From contig CM053141.1 of assembly GCA_028571685.1 (NCBI GenBank), positions 72,339,833 to 72,403,832 on the forward strand: DNA of 64,000 bases. The letters are read 5' to 3'. Numbering within the stretch: the stretch's first letter is position 1; every line of letters begins with the position of its first letter. Under the pieces are notes generated by a model. It was not told the DNA's origin, ran no database searches, and saw only the letters and a list, made by a program, of their open reading frames with translations. Shown piece by piece: positions 1 to 11,132 of this stretch. The position numbers were made by a program, and so were the translations under genes. The stretch is from Heterohyrax brucei (Eukaryota; Chordata; Mammalia; Hyracoidea; Procaviidae).

Positions 1-99
1 TGAGAAGCTGGACTACACAAAGAAGAACAGGACACTGGTAACATAATGGTATGATAATCAAACAGCTTATGGTGCACAGATTATACAACCTTGCTTGTT

Positions 100-815
100 T
101 AAAGTATAAAGAACTTGAAACATCGATAAGATCAAAGACTACAGCCTTCAGTATGGATTACACCTCAATATAAAGAAAACAAAAATCCTCATAACTGAAT
201 TAACAAGCAACATCATGATAAAGAGAGACAATATTGAAGTTGTCAAGGATTTCATTCTACTTGGATCCATAATCAACAACCATGGAAGCAGCATTCAAGC
301 AATTAGACAACATACTGTACTGGGCAAATCTGCTGCAAAAAACTTCTTTAGTGTTGAAAACCAAAGACGTCACTTTGAGAACTAAGGTGTGCCTGACTCA
401 AGTCATAGTATTTTCAATCACCTCATAAGCATATGAAAGCTGGACAGCAAATAAGAAGATTGAAGAACCGACACTTTCGAGTCACAGCATTAGTGAAGAA
501 TACAGAATATACCATGGACTGTCAGAAAAATGAACAACTCTGTCCTGAAGCATAGCCAGTGCTTCTTAGGACAGGATGGCAACAGTTCATCACATATACT
601 TCGGGCATGTTATCAGGTGGTACCAGTTCCTGGAGAAGGGAATCTTGCTTGAAAAAGAGTCTGTGAAAACCAGGAAGATGGTCAACAAGACAGATTGTTA
701 CAGTGCCTGCAACAACTGGTTCAAGCATAGCAAACATTGTGAGGATGGCCCAGGAGTAGACACTATTGCATTCTGCTGTACAGCGGGTCACGAGTATGAG
801 TGGCCCCTAAGTCAG
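100..815 (+). mobile_element. RTE (BovB-like) LINE, 3' fragment
   Basis: This is the 3' third of an RTE reverse-transcriptase ORF followed by the element tail. Broken frames read pieces typical of the region after the RT catalytic core: a 'KIKDHSLQYGL'-like stretch, 'LNIKKTKILI' and 'VVKDFILLGS'. The same sequence recurs in the better copy near 39.3-40.0 kb. It ends near 805 with the degenerate tail 'gtcacgagtatgagtggc'. Stops and indels leave no usable ORF. It belongs to the same family as the other RTE entries and is 5' truncated. Confidence 0.85.
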
Positions 816-1199
816 ACTTTCATAACCAGGAACTGCCTGTAAGTATACATACATGGAGAGGAGGACTGGGGGATGTGGGAAGAGAAGCAAAATTCTTCTA
901 TTCTTTTGTTCATCTCCCTTTTTAGTTTTCCGACAGTGATTGTGAGATTACTGGGGAGGGCAGAGAGAGAGGAAAATGAAAACAGAGCTCCTGGAATCTT
1001 TTCTCTAAGTTTTGTAGACATAAAATGAACAGTAGGTAGCTATTTGTACATTTTTATGCTTGTTTTCTCATATCCTTGCTCTACCTTCAGTAGCAGAACT
1101 AAAAATTATATTTCACAGTCAGAAAGATAGTTTTTTAAACAATTCTGCCATCAATTCTGAATACTGTACTCGGTCACTAAAATACTCCTTTCTAATAAC
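816..1199. other. Single-copy stretch, nothing recognised
   Basis: No repeat family, gene or RNA is recognised in these roughly 380 bases. Open frames are short and lack conserved motifs. Confidence 0.5.
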
Positions 1200-1202
1200 C
1201 CT

Positions 1203-1445
1203 CATTGATCAGATGGACCCTGGCTGATTACCTGTCAGCTGCTGTGGAGTTGATCCTGACTCGTGGTGACTGCCATGTGTGCCCAGTAGAACTGCTGCAG
1301 GGGGTTTTCATGGCTGTGAACTTTTGAGAGTAGGGTCACCAAGTCTTTCTTCCAAGGAAACTCTGGGAGGGTCAGAACCACCAATCTTCTGATTAGTGGC
1401 CGTAAGCTTAACCATTTGTGTCACCCAGGGTCTTCTGTCTGTGAC
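1203..1445 (-). mobile_element. AfroSINE-type SINE, long variant, antisense
   Basis: Read on the minus strand, this starts with a decayed tRNA-like head (plus-strand 'taagcttaaccatttgtgtcaccc') and ends in the shared SINE/RTE tail (plus-strand 'gttgatcctgactcgtggtgac'). Compared with the short AfroSINE form it has extra sequence in the middle, at about 1,310-1,350. The same longer form appears near 9,062 and 63,672. Confidence 0.75.
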
Positions 1446-1465
1446 CAGGTACTTGTTAACTGCTA

Positions 1466-1657
1466 TGCCAGTGTTTCCCAAAGTGAGTTCCATTGGCCCA
1501 CCAGCAACAGTTTATCCTGGGGTGCCTGTTAAAAACGCACATTCACAAGTCTTCTGAGTCTAAATCTCTGAAGTTGAAGATTGAAGTTCTACATTTTAAT
1601 GAGCTCCCTCTGTGATTCTCAAGCACGCTGAAGTGAGAGAGCCACTGTCCCAAATTA
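1466..1657 (+). mobile_element. MER5A-type hAT-Charlie DNA transposon remnant
   Basis: About 190 bases are bounded by near-complementary termini, 'cagtgtttcccaaagtg' on the left and 'gagagccactg' on the right. The body, 'gttaaaaacgcacattc' followed by 'gattctcaagcacgctgaag', is typical of the non-autonomous MER5A group. It is an old pan-eutherian repeat with no coding capacity. Confidence 0.75.
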
Positions 1658-1674
1658 GTGGCTCCCTAACCCAT

Positions 1675-1824
1675 ATTCGGAAACCCCAGTGGGATAGTGG
1701 GTTAAGTGCTACATCTGCTTACCAAAAGATCGGCAGTTCAAATTCACCAGGTGCTCCTCAGAAACTCTATGGGGCAGTTCTACTCTGAGTCGGACTCGAC
1801 TCAACAACAATGGGCTAACATACA
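1675..1824 (+). mobile_element. AfroSINE
   Basis: The tRNA-derived head reads 'gggatagtgggttaagtgct' and the B-box region reads 'cggcagttcaaattcaccag'. It is followed by 'ctatggggcagttctactct' and the tail 'gagtcggactcgactcaaca'. A few bases are missing before the tail. It abuts the next RTE fragment. Confidence 0.9.
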
Positions 1825-2495
1825 TTGCATCTCAACATCAAGAAAACGAAAATCCTCACAAACAGACCAGTAAGCAACATCGTTATGAATGGAAAAAAAA
1901 TTGATGTTGTCAATGATTTCACTTTACTTGGTTCACAGTCAACGCCCATGGAAGCAGCAGTTAAGAAGTCAAAAGTACATTGCAATGGGAAAATCTGCCA
2001 CCAAGGACCTCTTTTAAGTATTGCAAAGTAAAATATCACCTTGAAGACTAAGGCGTGCCTGACCCAAGCCGTGGCATTTTCAATCACATCATATGCAAGT
2101 CAAAGCTGGACAATGAATAAAGAAGACAGAAGAACTCATGCCTTTGAATTGTGGTGTTGGAGAAGAATGTTGACTGTACCATGGACCGCCAAAAGAACAA
2201 ACTGATCTATTCTGGAAGAAGTACAACCATCGTGCTCCTTGGAAGCAAAGATAGCAAGAGTGTGTCTCACATACTTTGGACATGTTGTCAGGAAGGATCA
2301 GTGCCTGGTAAAGGACATCATGCTTGGTCGAGTGGAGGGTCATTGGAAAAGAGGAAGACCCTAAAGGAGATGGACTGATACAGTGGCCCCAGTGATGGGC
2401 TTGAGCATGAAAACAATCGTGGACATTCCACAGGCTGGGCAGCATTTCCTTCTGCTGTGCGCAGGGTCACTATGAGTTGGAGTTGACCTGACAGC
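1825..2495 (+). mobile_element. RTE LINE 3' fragment
   Basis: This is the post-RT part and tail of an RTE element. Frames read 'LNIKKTKILTNRPVSNIV', then pieces like 'VVNDFTLLGS', and later a C-terminal region with 'KRGRP' character ('ggaaaagaggaagaccc'). It ends in 'cagggtcactatgagttggagttgacctgac' minus most of the CAA tail. It is 5' truncated and carries internal stops. It lies directly behind an AfroSINE in the same orientation. Confidence 0.9.
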
Positions 2496-4082
2496 AGCTC
2501 CCAACAACATACATCACCTTGGAACCACCGGTGGAGTTCACTGAGAATAAGAATATGGATGATTTCTAAAACCTGTGATTGTGTACCTGGGCTCTGGGTT
2601 GGTATTTGAAATGCCCACTTGAATCCAATGGAAATCAGCAAGCTCACCTTTTCCCGGCGATGCCCGATGATAGAACTTCTTAGTGTTCCTCTCTTCTCTA
2701 GACACAAGACTGAGGGAACCTAAAGTTAGCTAACCCTTTAATTATCCACCAGCACTGGCAGGTTTTGTATGAATCCACATAGTCTTTGCCTTTCAGCCAA
2801 ATCTTTCGCTGCATATAGCAAACACTGAAGATGGTGACAGAAAAGGTAAAAGAAATTCTAGCAATTTGAGTGCACCCAGATCCCTGAAGGGTTTCTGCTC
2901 TTTTACATATAGCCTGAAATTCAAAATTCTTGAGTGTTTCAATCTAAATGCAGCCACTGCATGCATACATACACAGTATTCTTTTTTTCCCAAAATGATA
3001 AGAGAAGTCAATTAAAATTAAAACATAGATGTTTTTCTAATGTTTCATGTTCCTGCTTGATCTAGTGGCATATCAGAGGTAGAAGTAGTCATTTTTGCAG
3101 CATTAAAATGAAATTTCAGACAAATTATTATTGATTGGCATGAAAAATAGATGAAATCCTGCTTGGCAGATGACAGCGAAAGCTTGCAAGGGGCTGTAAA
3201 CAATGGAGAGACTGGTATCGGTTAAAACGATTAATTTTCATGGAGACTAATAAATAAAGATAACAATATGTTGTATCATGCTTCGTACATCTGGTACTTC
3301 AAAATCTAGAATCAAAGCACACATTGAAATTTGAGCCAGACAGCCTTCCCAGGGAAGTTGCCTTAGAGGTGACTCTGAACTGCTTTCTCAAGAAATAAAG
3401 GGGTGTAATCACTCGCCTTCAGCTCAGGACAGTGCAGGAATTGCTGGTGGTGAAATGGTGAAAGGGGGATTGTCAGCTTCCAGGCAGCTGACGAGTCAGG
3501 TGGCACTAACATTTTAAATTGGGTCAATATTTAGACAATCGATTTTCTTTCTCTTCTCTCAGTCTTCAAATGCTAAAGGGTCAGAGAAAAGGCCAGAAAA
3601 TGGATTGAAAGTTAAGAACCATGAAAAAGAACAAGAAAACAGTCACTGTTCTTAAATCGTTATCATCATGAAGACACCAACTTTCAGTTATCAGAAACCA
3701 GAATTTTAGAATTAGATAGGTAAACTTAAATTTCCTTCATCGGACTTGCTTACTTTATACTAGCAACTAATGATCAGCTGAAGTGGACGCATCATTTGAT
3801 TGACTATAGATAGTGTCTAGTTTTTAAATATAAATTCTAATGAGGCCATTTCATTGATTATTACCAAGGATTTTGGATTGAGATGCCATCATTGTATAAT
3901 TCCACTGATTTTTTTTCTGAGAAAATATTGTATCACACATAGTCTTTAAAAAAAGAAATAAAGAGAAAAAAAAAATATTGCCAGCTCAGGAATAAGGACA
4001 GAAATTAATCTGAAAAATTTCTGAGCCATATGAAAATCTACAAGATACCAATTCATCATCTATTTCTTTAGCATTGCTTTAA
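2496..4082. other. Repeat-poor single-copy block
   Basis: No gene or dispersed repeat is recognised in about 1.6 kb. The stretch 3,030-3,900 is AT-rich with several TAAT-type motifs (for example 'gattaattttcatggagac') and looks non-repetitive. Its conservation cannot be judged from one sequence. Confidence 0.5.
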
Positions 4083-4600
4083 AAATTCAGTGCTATTACA
4101 ACAGACATTCCACAAGGAGATGGCTTTAAGAAAGAGAAATGTACATTTTCACAGTCTAGGAGGCTAAAATTCTGAGTTCAGTGTGCCAGCTCCAGCGGAA
4201 GGCATTTTCTGTCTGTTGGCTCTGGGAGATGGTCTTTGTCATCTGTCTTCCATGGTCAAAGAGCTTTCCAGGGCAGAGACTCAGGGTCCAAAGGACTCCC
4301 TATTCTCCTGTTTGTTGTTTCTTGGTTGTATGAGGTCTTCACATCTCTCTGCTCACTTCTCTCTTTTATATATATCAAAAGAGATTGATATAAGGCACAA
4401 CCTAATTAGTAGATTTATTCCTGTCTCCTTAACATAACTGCCACTATTCCTGCCTCATTAACATCATAGAGGTAGGATTTACAACATGTGGGAAAGTCAC
4501 ATCAGATGACAAAATGTTGGATAATCACACAGTAGTAGGAATCATGGCCTGTCCAAGTTGACACACATTTTGGGGGGACGCAATTCAGTCCATAATAAAC
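4083..4600 (-). mobile_element. MaLR-like LTR (unnamed family), antisense
   Basis: Read on the minus strand it begins 'attgaattgcg-tccccccaaaa'-like, and on plus it ends 'ggggggacgcaattcagtcc'. It contains a 'cctgcctcattaacatcat' block and a 'ctaggaggctaaaattctgag' block. Related copies lie at about 9,300 and 21,880, also antisense. The layout resembles ERVL-MaLR solo LTRs. No viral coding sequence is attached. The family name is uncertain. Confidence 0.6.
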
Positions 4601-5737
4601 ATCTTCTATGTACCAGGCACCTGACCCATTGCCTGGCCAAAAGAAACTCACAGTCCAGTAAAGGAAAGTAGACACCTGAACAAATATTTAATAAAGAGTT
4701 TAAATAAAATGTAGTAAGTACTATAATACAGGTATATGACAGCTATGAAGAGAATTAGAAGTAAAGCATCTTAGAAGAATAGAAATTAATACAATCTGGA
4801 AGATTCCAAGGCCACATGTTTAAGCAATCAATAAGTCACATTCATTGAATTTATCAAAGTCAAAATGTTGAACTAGATGCTTTAAATCAGGGAAAATTTT
4901 TATATCACTGATGTAATCTCTAGATTGAATTACTCAAAAAGAAATACATTATGGTAGAAATGATGTACAAGACACATAGCATTTAATATGGATCTCCAGA
5001 AATGGTAACAGCTGCTGGAGACACAGAGGAAATAGGGCCAAGTCCCTGTAACGGAGGAATTCTCAGGCTTGAGGAAAAAAAGAGACATGTAAACAGACAT
5101 AAATGCTACAATTCCAAAAATATTGCAGGTACAGCAATGTAAGGTTGTTTTTTTTTTTTCCTTGAATCTTTAGTGTGGGATAGCAGAGATAAATCATCTT
5201 GGAAAATACGTTTTGTGAGGCACAACCATAACTCGAAGCAGAACACCAAATCACGCACATGGGAAGCAGACCCTGGGTACAGAGCAGAGCACACTTCCAG
5301 TGCCTACCCTGAGTCTGAGCTAATGTGGCAGGTGTGAATTTGCATACATGTAACCACTTCAGGTACGCCAGTCAGCACCTGCATCCACAAAGACAGGTGG
5401 ATGGACAGAATTTTTGAAAATTTAGCTATTAAATTATAGTCTCCAATTCCTGCCTTCCAAATACTCCCATATGTTCATCTGGACTTATTTTCTGTTCTCA
5501 TTAAAGTGAACAGAACATTTAAAAACATTCAAGAGAAGAGGAAATCCAAATAGAGTTAATTCCCAGCTATCACGAATTCGTTAAAATGCAAATTCCGGAG
5601 AGTATTCCACATCCATTAAATTAAATCCACTAGGAATGTAACTTGAGGAATCCAAAATTTTTTCAAGCATCCCAAGGGATGCTGATACAGGTGGTTTACA
5701 AGCCACCCTTTGAGGAACATTGCCTTATATGCAAACA
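4601..5737. other. Mostly single-copy; possible old L2-like piece
   Basis: 4,601-4,770 ('ctatgtaccaggcacctgacc' then 'tcacagtccagtaaaggaaag') resembles the 3' part of an ancient L2/MIR-type repeat. The rest, to 5,737, shows no recognisable gene or repeat. Confidence 0.35.
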
Positions 5738-6870
5738 CGCACATGCTTGTTGTCAGGTGCCATCGATTCAGTGCCAACTCACAGACACCCTATACAGCAA
5801 CAGAAGGAAACACTGCCTGGTCCTGTGCCATCCTCATAAGCCTTGTTACGCTTGAGCCCATTGTTGCAAACACTGTCAATCCATCTTGTTAACGGTCTTC
5901 ATCTTTTTCTGGTTCTCCTGATAACAAGTTTATGTGAGACAAAAACTCACCATTCTTGCTTTAATGAGCATTCTGGCTGCAATTCTTCCACAACAGATTG
6001 GTTCATTCTTCTGGCAGTCCATGGTATATTCAATATTCTTCACTAATACCACAATTCAAAGATGTCGACTCTTTTTCTGTCTTCCTCATTCATTGCCCGG
6101 CTTTCACATGTATATGAGGCAATTGAAAATATCATGGCTTGGTTCAGGTGCACTTTTGTCTTCTAGGTAATATCTTTGATTTTCAACAGATGAAAGAAGT
6201 CTTTTGCAGCAGATTTGCCCAATGCAATCCATCTTTTGCTTTTTTGCCTGGGGTACCCACGGATGTTGATCATGGATCCAAGTGAAAGGAAATCCTTGAT
6301 GACTCCAATTTTTTCTTTGTTTATCGTGATACAGTTGAAATCCACCAGGCGCTCACTGAATACTCTGAGAGTCAGTTCTACCCTGGCCCCTAGTGTTGCC
6401 ATGAGTCGGATCCAACTCGACAGCACTTGGCTTTTGGCTGGCTATCCTGATGTTGCTTATTGGTCCATTTGTGAAGATTTTTGTTTTCTTTATGTTGCAG
6501 TATAATCCATACTGAAGGCTATGGTCTTTGATCTTCATCAGTAAGTGCTTCAAGTCCTCTTCACTTTTAAGAAGCAAGGCTGTGTCTTCTGTATAACTCA
6601 GGTTGTTTATACATCTTCCTCCAATCTTGATGACCTGTTCTTCTTCATAATGTCCAGCCTCTCAGATTATTTGCTCAGCACAAAGACTGACTAAATAGAG
6701 TGAAAAGCTACGACTCTGGCACACATCTTTCTGATTTTAAACCATGCATTATCCCTTTGTTCTGTTTTGTTGATTGCCTCTTGATCTCATGTATGGGTTG
6801 TTCATGAGCACAATTAAGCATTCTGGAATTCTCATCCTTCACAATGCTATCCATTTTATTTTGCCTTTCT
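5738..6870 (-). mobile_element. RTE LINE, antisense 3' part
   Basis: The plus strand starts with the reverse of the RTE tail ('gttgtcaggtgccatcgattc') and runs back through the C-terminal region and the RT domain to about 6,870. The region is recognisable by comparison with the copies at 24.2 kb and 43.7 kb ('ggcagtccatggtatattc', 'ctttgatcttcatcagtaag'). A SINE fragment is inserted at 6,331-6,442. It is 5' truncated, and no frame is intact. Confidence 0.9.
6331..6442 (+). mobile_element. Truncated SINE with 'CACTTGGCTTGGC' tail, nested in RTE
   Basis: 112 bases interrupt the antisense RTE at a place where other copies run on directly ('tatcatgatgttgcttattgg'). The insert starts near 'aatccaccaggcgctcactg' and ends 'ggatccaactcgacagcactt' plus 'ggcttttggctggc'. 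It is flanked by 'tatcgtgat' (6,322-6,330) and 'tatcctgat' (6,443-6,451), a 9-bp target-site duplication with one mismatch. The tail differs from the common AfroSINE 'gcactgggtttggt' and matches the short copies at 41.5, 55.7 and 56.4 kb. Confidence 0.75.
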
Positions 6871-6879
6871 TTTAAAGAA

Positions 6880-7430
6880 ACAGTAACTTATTTTTTTCAC
6901 TTAACAGTATGTGTACAAATTTTCCAGGTTAAAAGTTATAAACATAGTTCATTCTTTTTATATAGTATACAACATTCTAGTACTACTAAACTACGATTTG
7001 CTTAGTTATTCCCCAAAGGATGTGTATTTAGATTATCCCTCCCCTTTTTTCCTGTCACACAGAGGGTTTCCTCCAGATGTTATCCAAACATGCAAGAATT
7101 GCTTAGGAATAGCCATGTGGAAGAAAAAATTCTGAATTGAAAGTTAGATGTATTTTCACTATTGACTGCCTTCAGTCAATTCTAACAAATTAAACCACCT
7201 TTTCACTACTGATTAACCATCAATATCTTGGATGGTAATTGTGTATCATCATTTCAATCTGCATTTTCCTGATCTTTACTGGACTGAGATTCCTTCTAGA
7301 AGTACATGGATCATCTGTGTTATTTCTGTGAATTGTCTGCTCATATTCTTCATCCACTTTTCTCTTTAAATGTTTGTGCTTTTTCTTGTTGACTTGATGA
7401 GCATTCTAAATAGTCACAACCGTAAGTCTA
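6880..7430 (-). mobile_element. L1 3' end fragment, antisense, old
   Basis: 'tatatagtatacaacattctag' (about 6,960) and 'atcatttcaatctgcattttcctgatc' (7,249-7,275), followed by 'cttcttgttgacttgatgag', follow the order of an antisense mammalian L1 3' region. The match is diverged, so the boundaries are loose. Confidence 0.5.
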
Positions 7431-7678
7431 TTCGTGAAAAGAAAAATGAGAAAAGTAGAAAGAAAATCAATAATGACATATTACTTATAAGAGTTTAAAT
7501 AGGAAATCAGTGTTATAAACACACTCTCGCTTGGTTCATTGTTTGTCTCTCTATTTCTTCATGGTGTCTTTCATCATACAGAGCCGTTTTTTATTTTTAT
7601 GGCGTCATATCTGTGTACCACTATGCCTGTGGCTTCTGGATATGCAGGGCTGAGGGAATGAGGCTGACGGGGTGAAGA
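7431..7678. other. Single-copy stretch
   Basis: No recognisable gene or repeat. Confidence 0.4.
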
Positions 7679-7745
7679 AAGGAGAACCAAACAAAACTCA
7701 CTGTCAGCAAGCCACTTCTGACTCATAGCAAACCTAGTTAAAAAT
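7679..7745 (-). mobile_element. AfroSINE tail fragment, antisense
   Basis: 'accaaacaaaactcactgtc' followed by 'cttctgactcatagcaaacc' is the reverse of the AfroSINE 3' tail. The head is missing. Confidence 0.7.
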
Positions 7746-7892
7746 TGATCAAGGTTTTTAGATACCTGGGCTTGGAGACCAATGACATCATTAACTGAAA
7801 TAGACCAGTGGAGAAAATGAAGGAGATCTGAGAAGGAAGGAAAATGCTGAGTTCTGCGTGGGGCATTTTAAGTTAGAGACCCTAAACGACAC

Positions 7893-8040
7893 CTTGAGGA
7901 ACACTGATGGTGCAGTGGCTGTTTGATTGCTAAGGCAAAGGTTGATGGCTTGAACTAAAAAAAAAAAAAAAAAAACCCTAGGGCTGTTCTACTTGATCAC
8001 AGGGGACTAAATCAGCGGAATGGACCTAACAACAACAGAA
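7893..8040 (+). mobile_element. AfroSINE with internal poly-A
   Basis: A decayed head ('gaacactgatggtgcagtgg') is followed at about 7,958-7,975 by a run of about 18 A. The body then resumes at 'ccctagggctgttctacttg' and ends in a CAA tail, 'ctaacaacaacag'. The usual 'ccaccaggcgctccttgg' segment is replaced by the A run. Confidence 0.75.
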
Positions 8041-8337
8041 TATCTTTGCCGAGATTTCCAACAGAAACTCAGAAATACACCCATTACTCACCAAATAAGC
8101 GCTCTCATTTTGGGTGTTTGCAGTGTGAGTCACACATTCATGTTCTGGTTTTGTTATTTGCTTATACACTTGCCTTTGCTTACACAACATTGAAGACTGG
8201 CCACGCTCACCTCCAAGCATATAGTGTCAAATTCCAAGAACCCAGCTGACTGGATCTCTACTGAGTATCCTCAATCTGAGTTCTGCTCTTTCACTGAAAT
8301 GTAACATTGTATATACTTTTTCAATTACTCCTTTCGG

Positions 8338-8495
8338 TAAAGGAAACACTGGTGGTGTAGTGGTTAAGTGCTAACCAAAAGGTCAACAGTTTGAATTGCT
8401 GGGCACTCCTTGGGAACTCTGTGGGGCACTTCTACTCTGTCCTACAGAGATGGTATGAGTTGAAATTGAGTCAATGGCAATGAATTTTGGGGGTA
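8338..8495 (+). mobile_element. AfroSINE
   Basis: A near-complete copy: 'ggtggtgtagtggttaagtg', 'ccaaaaggtcaacagtttga', 'ccttgggaactctgtggggc', and a diverged tail 'tatgagttgaaattgagtca'. The head is intact apart from a short loss before 'ctaaccaaaagg'. Confidence 0.9.
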
Positions 8496-8689
8496 AAAGT
8501 TATTCCTAATATCTTTGCAAGAATTGTTATCTTTGTATGCTAACTTGTACAAATTTCAAACACTGGATAAACAGCAAACACTTACGTTACAGCAGCTACC
8601 AAGTCATCCTGCTTTATGACCTCTTACGTTTTGTAAATGTGCACAGTTGATAGCTATTTATAGGATGCAAAGACTAATATCTGCAACTG

Positions 8690-8800
8690 ACCTACCCAGT
8701 TTGACACTTGAACAAACTTTCCGAAGCTCAGAGAGATTATGTGTCATGCCCAATGTCACACAGCTATCAAGTGAAAGTGGCAGAATTTTCAACAAAATCA
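8690..8800 (-). mobile_element. MIR SINE, antisense, partial
   Basis: 'cagagagattatgtgtcatg' followed by 'ccaatgtcacacagctatca' is the antisense MIR core. Confidence 0.6.
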
Positions 8801-9061
8801 GCCTGGGGCAGGAATAAGGGAGTAAGTGATGTTCCGACAGTGCCGAGAAATAGTATTTCAGCTCAAAGCTCCAAGAAGGCGCTCTCAGCTAGAAATAAGG
8901 ACCTGGGAGGCACTACACCCTTCAGGCTCTGGAGTGGGATACAGAGCTGGCTTTAGAGGTGTACAACTTTGCAGTCACACAGAGCCTGTGCACAAAGGGC
9001 TGACACGTGCTTTAATGCATCTTGAAATTCTTAAACAAAAGACCCTGCATCTTTGGTTTGC

Positions 9062-9262
9062 CTGCTGTTGTTGATGTTGTCAGCTCGGTTTTGACTCATG
9101 GCAATCCCACTAGTGCTGAGAAGAACTGCTCCGTAGAGTTTTCAAGGCTGTGAGTTTTCAAAAGCAGATTGTCAGGCCTTACTTTCAAGGCACCTTGGGA
9201 TGAGTTTGAACTGACAACATTAAGTAGCCTTCTACTTAACCATTAGACCCAGGAACCCGGAG
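9062..9262 (-). mobile_element. AfroSINE long variant, antisense
   Basis: The plus strand runs from the reversed tail ('gtcagctcggttttgactca') through the extra middle block ('ttcaaaagcagattgtcagg') to the reversed head ('cttctacttaaccattagac'). It has the same long architecture as 1,203-1,445. Confidence 0.8.
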
Positions 9263-9299
9263 GCCCCACGTATCATGTACCAGTCCTGAGTGAATGAGT

Positions 9300-9790
9300 G
9301 TCTCAGTCATCTGCTGCTGCTGTAACAAAAGGGCCACAAGTGGATGGCCTTAGCACAGAGGAATTTACTCTCTCAGAGTCTAGGAAACTAGAAGTCTGAA
9401 TTCAGGGTGCCAGTTCCAAGAGAAGGCTTTCTGTCTGTGGAGTCTCCAGGGAAAGGTCTTTGTCATCAGTCTTCCCCTGGCCTAAGAATTTCTCAGAAAG
9501 CTATCCTGGGTACAGTGGGCACACTCTGTTCCTGGCTCTCCTCTCTGTTCAATTGTCTCTTTTATATGTCAAAAGAGAAGGACTCAACATGCAATCTAGA
9601 TTGATTTATGTCTCGTTAGCGTAACCGCCTCTAATCCTGCCTCATTAACATCATACAGGTTAGGGTCTACAACAAGTAGAAAAATTACATCAGATCACAG
9701 AATGGTGGACAACCGTCCAGTACTGTAAAACATGGGCTAACCAAGCTGGCATACATTTTTGTAGGGTACAATTCAATCCGTGACAATGAG
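9300..9790 (-). mobile_element. MaLR-like LTR, antisense (second copy)
   Basis: This is collinear with 4,083-4,600. Shared blocks are 'agtctaggaaactagaagtctg', 'ctgtctgtggagtctccagg', 'cctgcctcattaacatcata' and the end 'gggtacaattcaatccgtga'. The outer end keeps 'ctgctgctgctgtaacaaaa', which resembles the reversed terminus of MaLR LTRs. No coding sequence is attached. Confidence 0.6.
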
Positions 9791-11130
9791 ATTGCTCAAT
9801 GCACAAGAGTAGGCCAAGAAAGACAGCAAGTCAGGAACATAATCTTGCAAAGCCAACATGGAAATTTAGGCAGAGGGTGACATGTCCATGAGGAAGCCTG
9901 TGAAGTAACATTTAGAAAAGAAGAAAACCAACAGAGCGGGGAAAGACTTCGGAGAAAGAAGAGTGAGCCCACAGCATCAACAGCTGTAGTGGGATCCAGG
10001 TAACTGAAAATCAGAATGAGGCCTCATCTCTGAAGCAGTGACAAAGCAGAGAGCACAGCTCAGGCATGACAAGGAAGGCAAGAAGAGAAGCTGATACACG
10101 CAAACCACTCAAGGAAGAACTTGGATTGTGCTGGGGAAGAGAGAGATTGGGGAGAAGTCTGAATGAACTGCAGACTCCAGGGATGGCAGTCCTGTAACCA
10201 GAGAAATCAGGAAATGACTATTCTCTGGGAGAAGAAGACAGAAAAGCCAGTTAGTAGAATGGAACGAATTTATTATTCAACAAGACTTAATCTTATCCTG
10301 AGATCTGGAGTCATATATAAATGAATGAGAAAGATAGTGAGAAGGTAACTGGAAAAGTGAGCCATGTAGAGAAGAAAGATGAAATGCTAAAAGTAGAAGA
10401 TAATGAAACTGAGGACATTGATGCTGGTGAAACTCCATTGTTTTTCTGGTGTTCATGACATGACCCCTGTGTCTTTTCCCACTGTTTCTACCCAGAGTTC
10501 ATCCAGTTTCTCCCACCAATCCACAATGACCACTGGCTCCTCCAGGTTCTTGTTCTGGAAGCTTGCTAATACCATAAGTTTCTCACCAAATCCAGGAACT
10601 TATAAGTGACAGGCTGATCAAATTCTCATAATAGACTAAATCACAACTACGACCTGCAGTCTTACGAAAGCAGTCTAGGTTTACATATATGACTTTGTGG
10701 ATTTGTGTGTGTGTGCACATACTGATGTATGAAATGTCACCAGTGGGTTATCTGAAATTGATTTCCCAAATGGATGATGAGAAGGAAGAGTGTCATCAAG
10801 ATAAGATAAGATGGTTTAGGTAGTACGTGTGCCAAAACCATGAAAATGAACCAGACAGTGAAGTGCCTGGCAGCAGGCCACCTTGCTTAGGCTACAGTGC
10901 TATCACAACCCTGCTAGTTAATGAGCATGCCTCCAAGGGCAGCTGCTGTTTGGTTGGTGAATGCATTTCTGTTTGGCATGTGACCTCACACTGTTGAATA
11001 TCTGAAGTATGTCATTTAGTGACACAGATGTAAACTATTATATTCTTAAAACTTGATTGAAGAAATAGCTAACTACATACTGTTTTTCTCCAGAAATCTT
11101 CTCTTGTACTACTCACAGTATTTAACCAAG
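9791..11130. other. Single-copy stretch, no gene recognised
   Basis: Purine-rich sequence (9,880-10,400) is followed by ordinary AT-rich DNA. No repeat family, splice-flanked exon or RNA gene is recognised. A short GT run lies near 10,705-10,716. Confidence 0.5.
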
Positions 11131-11132
11131 CA

